NCBI RefSeq assembly: GCF_000499385.1
Contig: NW_013654222.1
Location: 1 to 34,866 of the forward strand
DNA from: Eimeria necatrix
Lineage: Eukaryota; Apicomplexa; Conoidasida; Eucoccidiorida; Eimeriidae
Length of the DNA: 34,866 bases
Reading direction: 5' to 3'
Numbering within the stretch: position 1 is the first letter of the stretch; each line of letters begins with the position of its first letter. A program made the translations under genes and the position numbers. Shown here piece after piece: positions 1 through 10,302 of the stretch. The notes below the pieces were generated by a model. It saw only the letters and a program-made list of their open reading frames with translations. It was not told the origin of the DNA and ran no database searches.

Positions 1-1
1 G

Positions 2-964
2 AAAGACCTGCAGCAGCATGAACAAGATCAACGGCAGGAACAGCAAAGAGAGCAGCATTCACTGCAGCATGAGCAGCTGCAAGAGGAGCAGCCTCAAAAA
101 GAGCAACAGCAGCAGCACAGGCAGCTCCCCAGCCTCTTCCAGTCCTTCGAAAAAGTGGGAGAGATGCTTCCTTCTCTGGGGGCGCTGCTGCAGCCGCTGC
201 AGCCGTTGAAACCGCTGCAGCCGCTGCAGCCGCTGCAGCCGTTGAAACCGCTGCAGCAAATGCAGCCAATGCAGCCAATGCAGCCACTGCAGCCAATGCA
301 GCCAATGCAGCCAATGCAGCCTATGCTGCCACTGCAGCCGCTGCAGCCAATGCAGCCAATGCAGCCAATGCAACCGCTGCAGCCGCTGCAGCCGCTGCAG
401 CCACTTCAGCCACTGCAGCCGCTGCAGCCGCTGAAAGCGCTGCAGCCGCTGCAGCCCCTGCAGCCATTGAAGCCGCTGCAGCTGCTGCAGCCTCTGCAGC
501 CACTGCAGCAACCGCCGACGCTGCAGCCGCCAGAGCCTGAGCAGCCACTGCAGCCTCAGCACCCACTGCAGCCGCTGCAGCCTCTGCAGCCTCTGCAGCC
601 GTTGAAGCCGCTGCAGCTGCTGCAGCCTCTGCAGCAACCGCCGACACTGCAGCCGCCAGAGCCTGAGCAGCCACTGCAGCCTCAGGACCCACTGCAGCCG
701 CTGCAGCCTCTGCAGCCATTGAAGCCGCTGCAGCTGCTGCAGCCACTGCAGCAAACGCCGACACTGCAGCCGCCAGAGCCTGAGCAGCCACTGCAGCCGC
801 TGCAGCCACTGCAGCCGTTGAAACCGCTGCAGCCGCTGGATCCCCTGCAGCAGCAGCTTGGGCCTCTGGGCTCGCAGTCACTACCGCAGCTGCTACAAAT
901 ACCCCAGCAGCAGCTGCCACCAGTGCAGCAACCTCAGTTGAGCCTGCCTTTGAGGCTCCCTTAA
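2..964 (+). CDS. Partial Gln-rich protein ending in a QPL/QPM tripeptide-repeat domain (open at left edge)
   Basis: One frame is open from the left edge of the window to a TAA at 962-964. Its first ~50 codons are rich in Gln, Glu and His, followed by a short ordinary stretch (LPSLFQSFEKVGEMLPSLG). After that it becomes a long run of Gln-Pro-Leu and Gln-Pro-Met triplets with occasional Lys, and ends in a Gln/Pro/Leu tail. I prefer this frame because the non-repeat sequence before and after the array stays open in it. The frame giving poly-Ala on the minus strand (1241-321) and the Leu-Gln-Arg frame (754-59) are probably shadows of the repeat. I do not recognise the protein, and the start lies outside the window. 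The repeat could also be non-coding, since CAG-type repeats are open in several frames. Confidence 0.4.
   Translation, partial: KDLQQHEQDQRQEQQREQHSLQHEQLQEEQPQKEQQQQHRQLPSLFQSFEKVGEMLPSLGALLQPLQPLKPLQPLQPLQPLKPLQQMQPMQPMQPLQPMQPMQPMQPMLPLQPLQPMQPMQPMQPLQPLQPLQPLQPLQPLQPLKALQPLQPLQPLKPLQLLQPLQPLQQPPTLQPPEPEQPLQPQHPLQPLQPLQPLQPLKPLQLLQPLQQPPTLQPPEPEQPLQPQDPLQPLQPLQPLKPLQLLQPLQQTPTLQPPEPEQPLQPLQPLQPLKPLQPLDPLQQQLGPLGSQSLPQLLQIPQQQLPPVQQPQLSLPLRLP
184..860. repeat. Degenerate CAGCCGCTG-type hexamer/nonamer array
   Basis: About 680 bases are built from CAGCCG/CAGCCA/CAGCCT alternating with CTG, ATG or TTGAAG. This gives 6-base and 9-base periodicity. Near its right half a larger unit containing CCGACACTGCAGCCGCCAG recurs about three times (around 510-560, 630-680 and 745-800), so higher-order duplication is layered on the short repeat. 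It encodes QPL/QPM triplets in the plus frame described for 2-964. Confidence 0.9.
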
Positions 965-1085
965 CAGCAAGAGCAGCAGCAGCAGCAGCAAGGAACACCC
1001 ATAGCTGGCTCAGAGGCCCTGCAGCAGCAGCTGTCACAGTGTCGTTCGCTTGCAGTGCGGATTCAGCCCCCCCTGCAGCTCCACA

Positions 1086-1087
<2 letters not shown>

Positions 1088-1120
<33 letters not shown>
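1088..1120. repeat. (CAG)11 microsatellite
   Basis: Uninterrupted CAG triplets in sequence with no assigned gene. Confidence 0.95.
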
Positions 1121-1121
<1 letters not shown>

Positions 1122-2224
1122 GCAACCAGCCAGCTTTTGTCGGTGGCCACAGTTCGAGCTCTCTCCTTTTGCAAGGGCCATTTCAAAAACAAAGGGCAAG
1201 GCAGCATGCTTAGGGGCAGCAGCAGCAGCAACAGCAGCCAAGACCCTTGCAGCAACTCCCCGCTGCTACGCCTGTAATTAATCATGGGCAGCCGCTGCTG
1301 CTGCCAGCAGCTGCAGCCCTTCGGCCAGCAGCAGCAGCCAGCTGGAGCCATGCACCATTCTGCTGCGCAGGCCCATGCGGCAGCGGAAGACGCTAAGGAG
1401 AACCCTTGTGAGCTGCTGCAGCAAGTGCAGCAAGGGCAGCAGCAGCAAGTGCTGCTTTCGCTGCTCTTCAGGCATGGCGCTGCTGAGACAGATGCCCAGT
1501 AAGTTTTTTGCATCCAGCAGCAGAGTGCAGCAGCAGCAGCAGTTTTGGCAGCAGCAGCAACAACTTTGGCCTGAACTGATTCCCAATTCTCCCAAATCAA
1601 GCTTCTAGGTGGCCCCAGGGTAAGCTGCAGCTGCAGCGGCCTTTCAGCTTGCTGCTGCAGCAGCCGCAGCCCCTGCCTTAGTCCACTCTTTTGTTGCAGC
1701 AGAAGCAGCCCTCAGTGCTGCTGCAGCATTAGGCCTTGCTGCAGTGGCAAGTGCGTGGCATCAGCACCAACTGCGACAGGATTCTCTTGCTACCGGGCCG
1801 CAGCAGCAGCAGCAGCAGCAGCAGCAACTTCTGATGGCCACAGCTACAACCACAACGGCCGCAGAATCTTACAACGAATTATTTGCAGAAGCAGCAGCAA
1901 TGTAGTGGCTGGTAAGGATGAAGCAGCAGCAGTTCTTTCGGACAAACTGGAACTATTGGAGCCGCAGGTGAGTGGCACGCAGCTCCCGAGCACACTCTTG
2001 TAAGCAGTACCAGTTGCTGCTGCTGCTGCAGTAGTACTTACTGCTGCTAATTCAACAAAGGCCACCGCCCTTGCTGCAGCAGCAAGGGCTGTTTGGGCTG
2101 TGGCCGCAACGCACTGTGCTCCTCAGCTCTACACGAGCAGCAGCAGGCGGCGGCAGCACTGAGGACGGTAAATCTACTATCGCCAAAGCAATTGACGGCA
2201 ATAAACGCAGCAGCACCAATACAC

Positions 2225-2256
<32 letters not shown>

Positions 2257-2618
2257 CTAGCAACCATGGCACCAGCAGACTGTGTTGGCGTGGGCGCCGT
2301 AGGTGAGTTGAAGCCTCCACAGCGGGAGGTCTGTGCTGCCTCCAATGAGAAGCAGCAGCAGACGCTATTGCTTGTGCTGCAGCAGCAAAGCAAGTGTGTC
2401 GGAAGCAGCTCTGCTGCTTCCCCACCAGTCCGCCAGGCACCCAGCAAGTTGCGCACCGCCAGCATTTTCAATTTGAATTAAAAGACATTATTTTCACGAA
2501 TTGTTTTAAGGAATTGTATAGTTCATGTTGGGAGACAAAAAAGCAGCCCGTAGTACCGGGCACACCGGCGCTGCCGACGCATGCAGTAGCCTGCTAGTCT
2601 TGACCTAGCACAAGTGGA

Positions 2619-2619
<1 letters not shown>

Positions 2620-2655
<36 letters not shown>
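2620..2655. repeat. (CTG)12 microsatellite
   Basis: Twelve uninterrupted CTG triplets followed by TTG, outside any gene I can support. Confidence 0.95.
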
Positions 2656-2658
<3 letters not shown>

Positions 2659-4017
2659 AGTCGCATTCATATGTACTTTAGAGACAGACACAAGACACCA
2701 CTGTGGCAAGAGGCGGCCCAGCCCGCCAGGGCCCCGCGGTGAGCTGTTCCCTTTGCTGCTGTTGCTGCTATGCGTGCCGCTGCTGCTGCTCCTGCTGCAC
2801 CCAAGGCTTCGCGATAGTCCCTCAGACCGGACGGCATCATGAAGCCCCGTCACCGCGGCTCGCCGCAGTCGCAGCAGCAACAGAGCAGCAGGGCAGCAGC
2901 AGCAGCAGCAGCTCAGCCACAGGAAGTTAGCCCCAGTAAAGCTGGAGCCACAAAGGGGCCACCCTGCACTAGCAGCAGCAAACGCCGCAGCAGCCTGGGC
3001 CATTTGTGTCGAACTTGTTGGTGTGCGTACACCACAAGTTACCAGGGGCATATATACCTGCTTGACGCCTTCCTCTCGTGGCTGCTGCTGCTGCTGCTGC
3101 TGGTGCTGCTGCTGCCACTGGTCTCGGGCACCACCTTTCCGAAGCACGCCTTCGTTGCTGCCCTTTTCTCTTGCGGCGGCACAGCGGCCCTCACAGGCTG
3201 CCTCCGCGCACAGGTGCGCGAGCTGCTGCTGCTGCTGCTGCTGCTGCTGCTAGTTAATGGCATTGCCGCTGCCTGTTGCTGCTGAGAGCTCCCTTAGGTG
3301 CTGGTCTTACAGGCGGCCCGTGTGTTGCTGCATGCGCTGCTGCTGCTGCTGCTGCTGTTTGCTGCAGCTCGTGAGCCCGGAGAAGTTCGAGGTGACGGAG
3401 CAAAGGGCAACAGCAGACTTCCTTGTTTGCTGCGTAGTGCTGCAGGTTCTCTGTTTCTGCTTCCTAGGGTAGCAGTGGCGAGCATCTGCTGCCTCCCTAG
3501 CTGCAAGAGCAGCAGCAGCAGCAGCGCAGCAGCAGCAGCAGCAACCCCCACATGAGTGACAGCGTAGTTCCCTGCCTAAGTGTTGAGCTAGGGCAGCCAC
3601 TTGAGCAGATGCCTTGCTGCTGCAGCAGCTGCAGCAGCCACACAGCAGCGCCTAGGTGCTGCAGCAGACGCCCTGCTGCTGCAGCAGCCGCACAGCAGCC
3701 GCTGCTGCACTACAGAGGCCGCTGCTGCTGCCAGATCGCGCTTGGGCCGAAGACCAGCAGCAGCAGCAGCAGCTGCCGCTGAGCCCCTCCCTAATCTGTT
3801 CGTTTTTGCTGGAGTGCAGCGCCGTTGATAACTTTCTCAAGACCATTCTGATTTTCGATGTGTGGCGTACGTGCACTTGCTGCAGCAGCAACAGCAGCAG
3901 CAGCAGCAGCAGCTGCTGCTGCTCAACTAGATGTGTCGGCACTTTCGACTGCGTAGCTAGGCTGCCTCGGGAGTCTCAGTAGCCTTGCGTGACTGTCTGG
4001 CGAAACGTTTGGCTAGC

Positions 4018-4100
4018 TGGCTAGCTGCTTTGCCCTGGCTAGCTGCTTTGCCCTGGCTAGCTGCTTTGCCTTGGCTAGCTGCTTTGCCCTGGCTAGCTGC
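4018..4100. repeat. 18-bp tandem repeat containing the palindrome GCTAGC
   Basis: Four full copies of TGGCTAGCTGCTTTGCCC (4018, 4036, 4054, 4072; the third differs at its last base) are followed by a partial copy. A further TGGCTAGC-like sequence lies just upstream at 4010. In one plus frame it reads WLAALP repeated, but nothing else in that frame looks like protein. It sits immediately downstream of the stop codon of the minus-strand Arg/Ser-rich gene, so it may lie in that gene's 3' untranslated region. Confidence 0.95.
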
Positions 4101-4111
4101 GCTGCAGGCCC

Positions 4112-4160
4112 TTAGCGCCCCTCAGAGAGGGGCCTCTGCCGCGAGCGCCCCGGCGGAGCT

Positions 4161-4192
<32 letters not shown>

Positions 4193-4311
4193 TGTGGGGC
4201 CCTGCAGGTAGCGGCTGTCTTGTCGCCTGTGCTTTGGCCACTCAGCTCGGACATATCCCCCCTGCTGCCGCCGCAGGTGCCTCCCGTTGTGCTGGTGCTC
4301 ATGTGCTGCCT

Positions 4312-4343
<32 letters not shown>

Positions 4344-4412
4344 GCAGGGGGGGGGCTAGGGTGCCGCCGGGCGCTGTAGCGTCCCCACGCTTCCTCACCT
4401 CTTTCGTAGTCG

Positions 4413-4458
<46 letters not shown>

Positions 4459-4660
4459 ACTGCTGCTCCCTGTGGTAGGCTGGGTAGTGGTAGTGTCTTG
4501 GGGGCTCAGGAGGCAGCGAAGGCGGCGGGCGGCGGTGGTACGGCGGCTCGAAGTGGCTGCGCGGCTCGTGCTGCTGCTGCTGCTGCTGCAGCTGTCTTTG
4601 CCGATGCTGCTGCTGCTGCCCGTAGGTGTGCTGCTCGGCCTCCCCATAGTACCGGTAATA

Positions 4661-4691
<31 letters not shown>

Positions 4692-4979
4692 GGGTAGTGC
4701 CTGTAGCCCCTGGGCGACAGCCGCTCTCTATAGAAGTCTGCAGAATGACTCCGCACGGAAGCTGACCTCCGCCTAGAAGGCAATCTGCTGCGGCGCTCTG
4801 GCCCCAGCTGCCTCCGCCGCTGCAGCTCTTCTTCCTGCAGCAAAGAGTCTCGTTCCCGCTGCAGCTGCCGCGGGTGGTGCCGCTGCTGCTGCTGCTGCTG
4901 ATGCGGGGGCTGCGGCGGCGGCGGTGGCATGCAGCGGGGAGCTCGCTCGCGACCTTCGGGGCTGCGCTCACGCCTCCAG

Positions 4980-5013
<34 letters not shown>

Positions 5014-6813
5014 GCTGCCGCTCTTGCCTGTACGGCTCTTCGTGCTCAAGGTGCTGCTGACGCCAAAAGTGGTAGTCAGAGTGTTGGCTGTGGGGTCCTG
5101 ACTGCAGCGAGCTGCGTCGCTCGCGGTGCTGCTGCTCACCGTGCGGCCGCCGCTCGTGCTGCTGCTGCTGCGGTTGCTGCCACCACCGCCGGCCGTCGCC
5201 GTGCTGCTGCTGCTGCAGCGGTGGCTCTGCTGCATCGCGTCGTTGCCGCTGTGGCTGCTGGCAGCGCCGCAGCTCCTCTTCGGCCTCCAGCCATTCTTCC
5301 TGCTGCTGCTGGCTATGCTGCGAGTGCGGGCGCTGCTGCCCGTTGCAGCAGCCGTTCCTGCTGCTGCTGCTGCTCACGCTTTTTATTTGGCTGCTTCTCG
5401 CCCTAGAGCCGTAGTCGACCGGGCGGTGCTGCTGCTCTCGCCTCTCCTGCTGCTGCGTTTCGTTGGGGGGCAGCGGCTGATGGTACTGTCGCTGCTGCTG
5501 CTGCCACGGCTGCTGGCTTTGCTGCTGCATCTGCTCATGCTGCTGCGCTTCCTCACTCCTTTCTCTTTCATCCCAACCACCATGCTGTGTGTAATGGTCG
5601 CGCCTCCTACTGTGGGGCAAAAGAACGTCTTTGTGCTGCCGCTGCTGCCGCTGCTGCGGCCGCTGCTGCTGCTGCTGCGGCTGCTGCAGCTGCTGCTGCT
5701 GAGGTGGCGACGGGGACCTCAACCGCTGCGGAGCGCCTTGCTGGGGGTGAGTGCTGCGGCGCTCATGGGCGCCTGGAGGGGAGCGAGAGGTGAGGCTGTC
5801 GGCACGCTGCTCTCGTTGCCACTGCTGCTGCTGCTGCTGCTTGTGCTGCTGCTGCTGCTGCGGCTGCTGCTGGCGCTGGTCTTGCTGCTGCCGCAGCGGC
5901 GGCTGCCGGCCCAAACCGACGGAGCTGCTGCGCCGCTCCTCCCGCCGCCAAGAGGTGACAGGCGAAGACGAATACACCAGTCGAGCACTGCCAGGGTCTG
6001 CAGCATCTTCAGCAGCAGCAGCAGCAGCAGCAAGAGGAGCAGCAGCAGAAGAGCCACCAGCACAGCCTGCAGCACCCGGCGTTGGCAACAGCGGCGGCAG
6101 CGCAGCGCTCGAGGGCAGCAAATGGCTCTCCCGCTGCCTTGCTGCTGCAGGTGCTGCACTGGGCGCCGCTTGGGGAGCTGCTGCTGCTGCTGCTGCTGCT
6201 GCTGCGCCGCGGGGCAGCAGCAGAACGCGTTGCTCCTCGCTGCTGCGGCTGGGCCCGCTTGGTAAGACACGCCGCCGCGGGAAGGATTCCGTGGTAGGCG
6301 CTGCACAGCAGCAACAGCAGCAGCAGCAGCAGCAACAACAAACTTGCAACGAGGCAGCACGAATGGCCTGTAGCGACTAAGTGCTACTTCTGCTGCTGCA
6401 CTTGCTGCAGTTGACGACTCACCTGCTGCGCTGCTCAGTTTTACAGCACTGCCGGTACTAATGACTGCCCTCCGCAGCCGCGCCGGCTGCTGCTGCTGCT
6501 GCTGCTGCTGCTCCGCATCAAGCAGGGCAGCAGATGAGTCGGCGTATCTCTCAGGCGACGCATAAGGCCGGTAGTGCACTTTGCGTCTGCCGCTGCCGCC
6601 TCTGCTGCTGCTGCGTCTGCTGTTGCTGCTGCTGCCGCTGCTGCCCCGCCTTTGCCGCTTGGGGCTCCTCTCGCGCTCCCGTGGCTCAGTCTCGATTTCT
6701 GCAGCAGCAGGAACACACAAAAAGCAGCAGCTGCTGCAGCAGCAGCAACTAGGGCTGCTGGCTGCAGGTAGAGCAAACAGCGCGTGACTGGCACCAGCAA
6801 ACAGCAACAAACC

Positions 6814-6847
<34 letters not shown>

Positions 6848-6984
6848 ACCGTCTCTGTAGCGCCTTCTGCCTTGGAAGCCGTCTGGCCAATCTGAGGCAG
6901 CAGCATCATCGCGGGCCCTCAGAAGAACTCTGTTGGAACTCCTTTCGTGCAAAAGAGCAGTGACGCGCCGCGGAGGCTGCTGCC

Positions 6985-7016
<32 letters not shown>

Positions 7017-7182
7017 ATTTTTCCTGCGTGACGTATCTGCGGCCGCGGCTGAAGCAGCACACGCGGCCGGCTGCTGCTGTCTTGGGAAGAGAAATCTGCC
7101 TTAGGGCCCCTCGAGGCTTCGCCGTTAACGCGAAACCAGCGTGGGGGGTTCAGCTGCACAGGCCGCCGGCTCCGCGGCAGCA

Positions 7183-7222
<40 letters not shown>

Positions 7223-7351
7223 ATCTAGAGCGTACTCGTGTACCGGCTCATTCAGGCGCTCGTGGTCCGGATTTGCATGCAGCGAAACTCGCGAGGTGCT
7301 GTGTGAAGTGCCTGTAAGCCTCTTGCGAGGGTACGCGTAGGATTGCTGCTC

Positions 7352-7387
<36 letters not shown>

Positions 7388-7789
7388 GTACTGCGGATGT
7401 GGCCGCGACCGCGTAGCAGGACTGCTGCAAAGAGACAAGTGCCTGCTGCTGCGGCTTCTGCTGCCTCTTCGAGCAGCAGCAGCGCCTTCGTAGTTGGCTT
7501 CGCGGCTGCGGCTGCGGCTGCTGCTGCTGATGCTCGGGTGGTGGCGGTAGCGCTGCAGCGAGCAGCTGCTGCTGCGCCGCGGCTTCTGCACAGCAGCATC
7601 AGGGGGAGGCGGGGGAGGGGGAGGCGGGGGCTGGCCGCCTGCTGTGTGGCGCCCTGGGGGGCGGTCGCCTCGGCGCAGTGCGATGGCAGCAGCAGCAGCA
7701 GCAGCTGCTGCTGCTGCTGCTGCGTCTACGGCTCGGGCAGTCTCTTCATGGGCGTGCTTGTCAGCTAAGGAGCGCCACCGGCCAGACAT
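4112..7789 (-). CDS. Gln/Ala-rich Arg-Ser (RS) low-complexity protein, three exons
   Basis: Three minus-strand exons join in phase: 7789-6850 (ending GAC G before GTTTGC), 6698-6423 (after CTGCAG, before GTGAGT) and 6300-4112 (after TGTGCAG, to the stop). They give about 1134 residues starting MSGRWRSLADKHAHEE. In order the protein has poly-Ala at residues ~23-36, ten prolines at ~55-64, RS dipeptides at ~90-120 (RSRSREA, GSRSRSSRH), several poly-Gln tracts, RERERSPKRQRRG at the start of exon 2, and in exon 3 a long Gln/Arg/His/Tyr-rich region with SPRGY-, EYYRYYGE- and SRRRSASVRSHS-like segments. I see no folded domain, signal peptide or membrane segment. RS dipeptides and low complexity suggest a nuclear RNA-processing or speckle protein, but that is inference. 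Codons between the repeats keep one frame over all three exons, which supports a real gene. Confidence 0.7.
4415..4456 (-). repeat. (CTG)14, coding poly-Gln in the RS-rich gene
   Basis: Fourteen pure CTG triplets on the plus strand are CAG on the coding strand and lie in frame as Gln within exon 3 of the minus-strand gene. Confidence 0.95.
7186..7222 (-). repeat. (CTG)12 run, coding poly-Gln in exon 1 of the RS-rich gene
   Basis: A plus-strand CTG run that reads as consecutive Gln codons on the minus strand, just after the segment VHEYALD. Confidence 0.9.
7602..7630 (+). other. G-quadruplex-capable tract
   Basis: Four runs of five G (7602-7606, 7611-7615, 7617-7621, 7626-7630) are separated by loops of four, one and four bases. 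It fits the standard G-quadruplex pattern on the plus strand. On the minus (coding) strand it encodes the ten consecutive prolines of the RS-rich protein, so the structure would form on the template strand of that gene. Confidence 0.7.
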
Positions 7790-7896
7790 CTTGTGACAGT
7801 TGCTGCACCAGGCGCTGCTGCTGCTCTTCCTGCTGCAGCCTGCGCTGCTGCCCCAAGGTCACTGTTGATCCCTTTGCGTGTGCTGCGTCAAAGAAA
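7790..7896. promoter_or_regulatory. Probable shared promoter region between divergent genes
   Basis: Only 107 bases separate the ATG of the minus-strand RS-rich gene (7789) from the first ATG of the plus-strand candidate gene (7897). If both are genes, they must share this interval as promoter and 5' untranslated sequence, unless upstream exons exist. No specific factor site is recognised, and much of the interval is CTG-rich. Confidence 0.3.
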
Positions 7897-8380
7897 ATGC
7901 CCAAGAAGACGACAAAGGAAGCTATGGAGAAAAAAGAACTTGAGTTTGCTGCGGCAGAGCCCGGCCTCAAGATTTCAGAGCCGTTGCCTGCTGCTGCAGC
8001 TTGGGCTGCTGCTAGTGGTGCTGCTGTCTCCGGCTGGCTGTCTTGCCTGGTATGGAGGCCGGCACAAGTTGCAGTAACAAGCAGCAGAGCATTTGCATAA
8101 AGACAAAGAGTTTTTTTCTAACGAAAGAACTCGCCTGATCGCCTCGGCAGCACTGGTGAGAGTAAGCCAGCAGCAGCAGCAGCTTGGGCGGCAGTGGCTG
8201 CATGCGGCAGCAGCAGCAAACACAGCATACCGAGGAACTGTTAATTACCCGGAAAAAATTCCAAGGCTTTGCCGACCTGGTGATCATGCTGTTGAGGAGA
8301 ACGCTCTAAGGCTGCTGCTGTTACTGCTGCTGCAGCTGCAGCAGCAGCAGCAGCAGACATCTGGGCCTTCTGCTTGGTAG
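7897..8380 (+). CDS. Small unrecognised gene candidate, possibly two or more exons
   Basis: ATG at 7897 starts MPKKTTKEAMEKKELEFAAA, a Lys/Glu-rich segment that looks like ordinary protein, followed by an Ala-rich, moderately hydrophobic stretch. A possible donor (GTATGG) follows 8049. A segment from 8090 continues in phase with HKDKEFFSNERTRLIAS and either stops at a GTGAGA donor after 8155 or runs on through NTAYRGTVNYPEKIPRLCRPGD to a TAG at 8378-8380. The segments are non-repetitive and share a phase, which is why I list them, but the splicing is a guess. I recognise no family. It could be the 5' end of a gene that includes the WDR82-like exons, although that is less likely. Confidence 0.3.
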
Positions 8381-8724
8381 AGGCTTCCTGTCCATTGGGG
8401 CTCCCCCAATTTTTCTTAAGGGTCCCCTTGTCTCCACAGCCACAGCCAACAGCGGCATCTTGGGGTGCCTGTGATGTTGTGCTGCTGCTGCTGCTGCTGC
8501 TGCTGTGCTGATCTTGCTGCCTGCGCCGCTGCGCCTGCGGCTGCCACCTTGTAGAGGGCGCTGGCTCTAGTCTTAGGAATACCGCAGAGCAGCGGCAGCT
8601 GCACTAGGACTTAAGGCGGCTCCCACTGTTGCTGCTGCTCCTACTGCTCTTGCTGTTGCTAGTGCCGCAGCAGCTGTCCGAGCACCTGCAGCAGCAGCAG
8701 CAGCAAGAAGTGCAGCACGGGCAC

Positions 8725-9158
8725 ATGCTGGGGACGGGCACGGGTCCATTCGGGCCCCCACAAGCTGCCAGGTGGGAAGACACAGCTCACGAGAGCTTCA
8801 GCGCAGCAGCAGCAGCTTTTGCTGCATCAGTCGTGGAAAGGGAAGCAGCAGCAGCAAAACTGCAAGCAGCAAACGAGTTTCTCTTTGCTTCTTTGCGCAG
8901 CCTCAAGGTTTGCTGGAGCCGTCATGTGGGCGTGCCTTGTGGGGATGCGGCTGGGGCAGAAGCAGCAGCAGCTGCTGCTGCTGCAGCAGGCTGGCGGGTA
9001 GTCTCGGCAGATTTTGCTGCTGATGGTTCTTTGCTGCTGGTTGCTGCTGTGGGCGGGCCCGAGGGGAGCTCTGCGAAACTGCTGTTAATCGATTTGAAAA
9101 CCGGATGGTAAGGTGCAGCAGCAGCAGCTGCTGCAGCAGGAGCTGCAGTAGCAGCAGC

Positions 9159-9189
<31 letters not shown>

Positions 9190-9448
9190 AGCGCAGCAGC
9201 AGCTTAAGCAAGCGCACAAGAGCCGCAAGAAAAGCGAGAAGGTAGAGGCAGCAAAAGAGAAAAGGAGAAAGAACTAAAGAGGATATAAACCCAAAAATTA
9301 GATTCAAAAGGGGCAGCAGCAAATACCAAAATGAGAGCCACAGCCAGGCCAAGCTGTAGTGCGCGAGAAGCAGAATTGCAGTTCCAAGTGCCGGCGCCGC
9401 AGCGCCCCTGGCTCACCTGCTGCTGTTCTTTTTCCCTCGATGAAGCAA

Positions 9449-9488
<40 letters not shown>

Positions 9489-9605
9489 AGCGTGCCCCGG
9501 GTGTATGACTGTCCGGAAGGAGGCGTTTCCTCTGCTCGGTTTGTGGCCTTGTCAACTGCAGAGTGTCTCATTGGGGGCGCTGAAGCTGATGGTGGGACCC
9601 CCTGC

Positions 9606-9640
<35 letters not shown>

Positions 9641-10271
9641 TTGGTTGCTGCTTTAACACTGTTGGCCACCCTGTACATTTCTAAGCTCCTGGAAAGTCTA
9701 ATTGGAGTTACTAGCGGCCCTTCTGAGCCAATGGCGCAGCAGAAGCCGGCTGAGCAGCAGCAACGTTGGCAGCTGCAGCTGCTGCAGCTGCGAGTGACGT
9801 GGCAGCGGTGGGCTGTTTTTGCTGCTGCTGTTGCACTTGCTGCTGCTGCTGCTGCTGCTGTATTCGCCGCAGCGTGCGTCCGTCTGTGGGACTTGGCCGC
9901 CGGTCGGCTTGTCTGCCCCTACCCGCTCCCCGTGCCGTGAGCTGTGCTGCAGGCAGCAAAAGTGCTGCTGTGGCAGCAAAGTTGTTCTGTGCTGCTGGCA
10001 GCAAAAGTGCTGCCCCGGCAGCAAAAAATCCACAGCTGAGCAGTTGTAGAAGGAGAGCCGAGAGGCAGCCACAGCGCAGCAGGCCCTGCAGCAGCAGCGA
10101 CAGAGCAGAGAGGCAGCAACACTGCAGCAGCACTGGCGCAGCAGAGAGGCAGCAACGCTGCAGCAACACTACAACACTGCACTGGCACAGCAAATAGGCA
10201 GCAAAACAGACAGACTGCATCCCGGGGTGCCCCGTGGACTGTCGCTTCTATCTAGACTCCTGCTGAGGCGG

Positions 10272-10302
<31 letters not shown>

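Larger units (their letters stand above)
965..4111. other. Repeat-dense stretch without a convincing gene
   Basis: Many frames are open here on both strands, but every one is carried by CAG/CTG runs that translate to poly-Ala, Ser, Gln, Leu or Cys. The sequence between the runs gives no recognisable domain and no consistent frame. Pure or near-pure runs include (CAG)11 at 1088-1120, CAG runs near 1800-1827 and 2225-2254, (CTG)12 at 2620-2655 and (CTG)10 at 3223-3252. The stretch could be intron or untranslated sequence of a gene whose exons I cannot place, or intergenic. Confidence 0.5.

Noticed and set aside
321..1241. 306-codon minus-strand poly-Ala frame
   Set aside because: It is open only because the CAG/CTG array has no stop in that frame. 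The unique sequence at both ends fits the plus frame better.
4018..4100. Array considered as CRISPR or leucine-rich repeat
   Set aside because: The units abut with no spacers, the host is eukaryotic, and the WLAALP reading is not a leucine-rich-repeat consensus.
4093..5235. 380-codon minus-strand frame rich in Ser, Gly and Thr
   Set aside because: It is an alternative frame of the RS-rich gene's exon 3. Its length comes from CAG read as AGC, and it does not continue in phase with exons 1 and 2.
5126..6265. 379-codon plus-strand frame, mostly Leu
   Set aside because: It is antisense to exon 3 of the RS-rich gene and consists of CTG runs read as poly-Leu. It is not a membrane protein.
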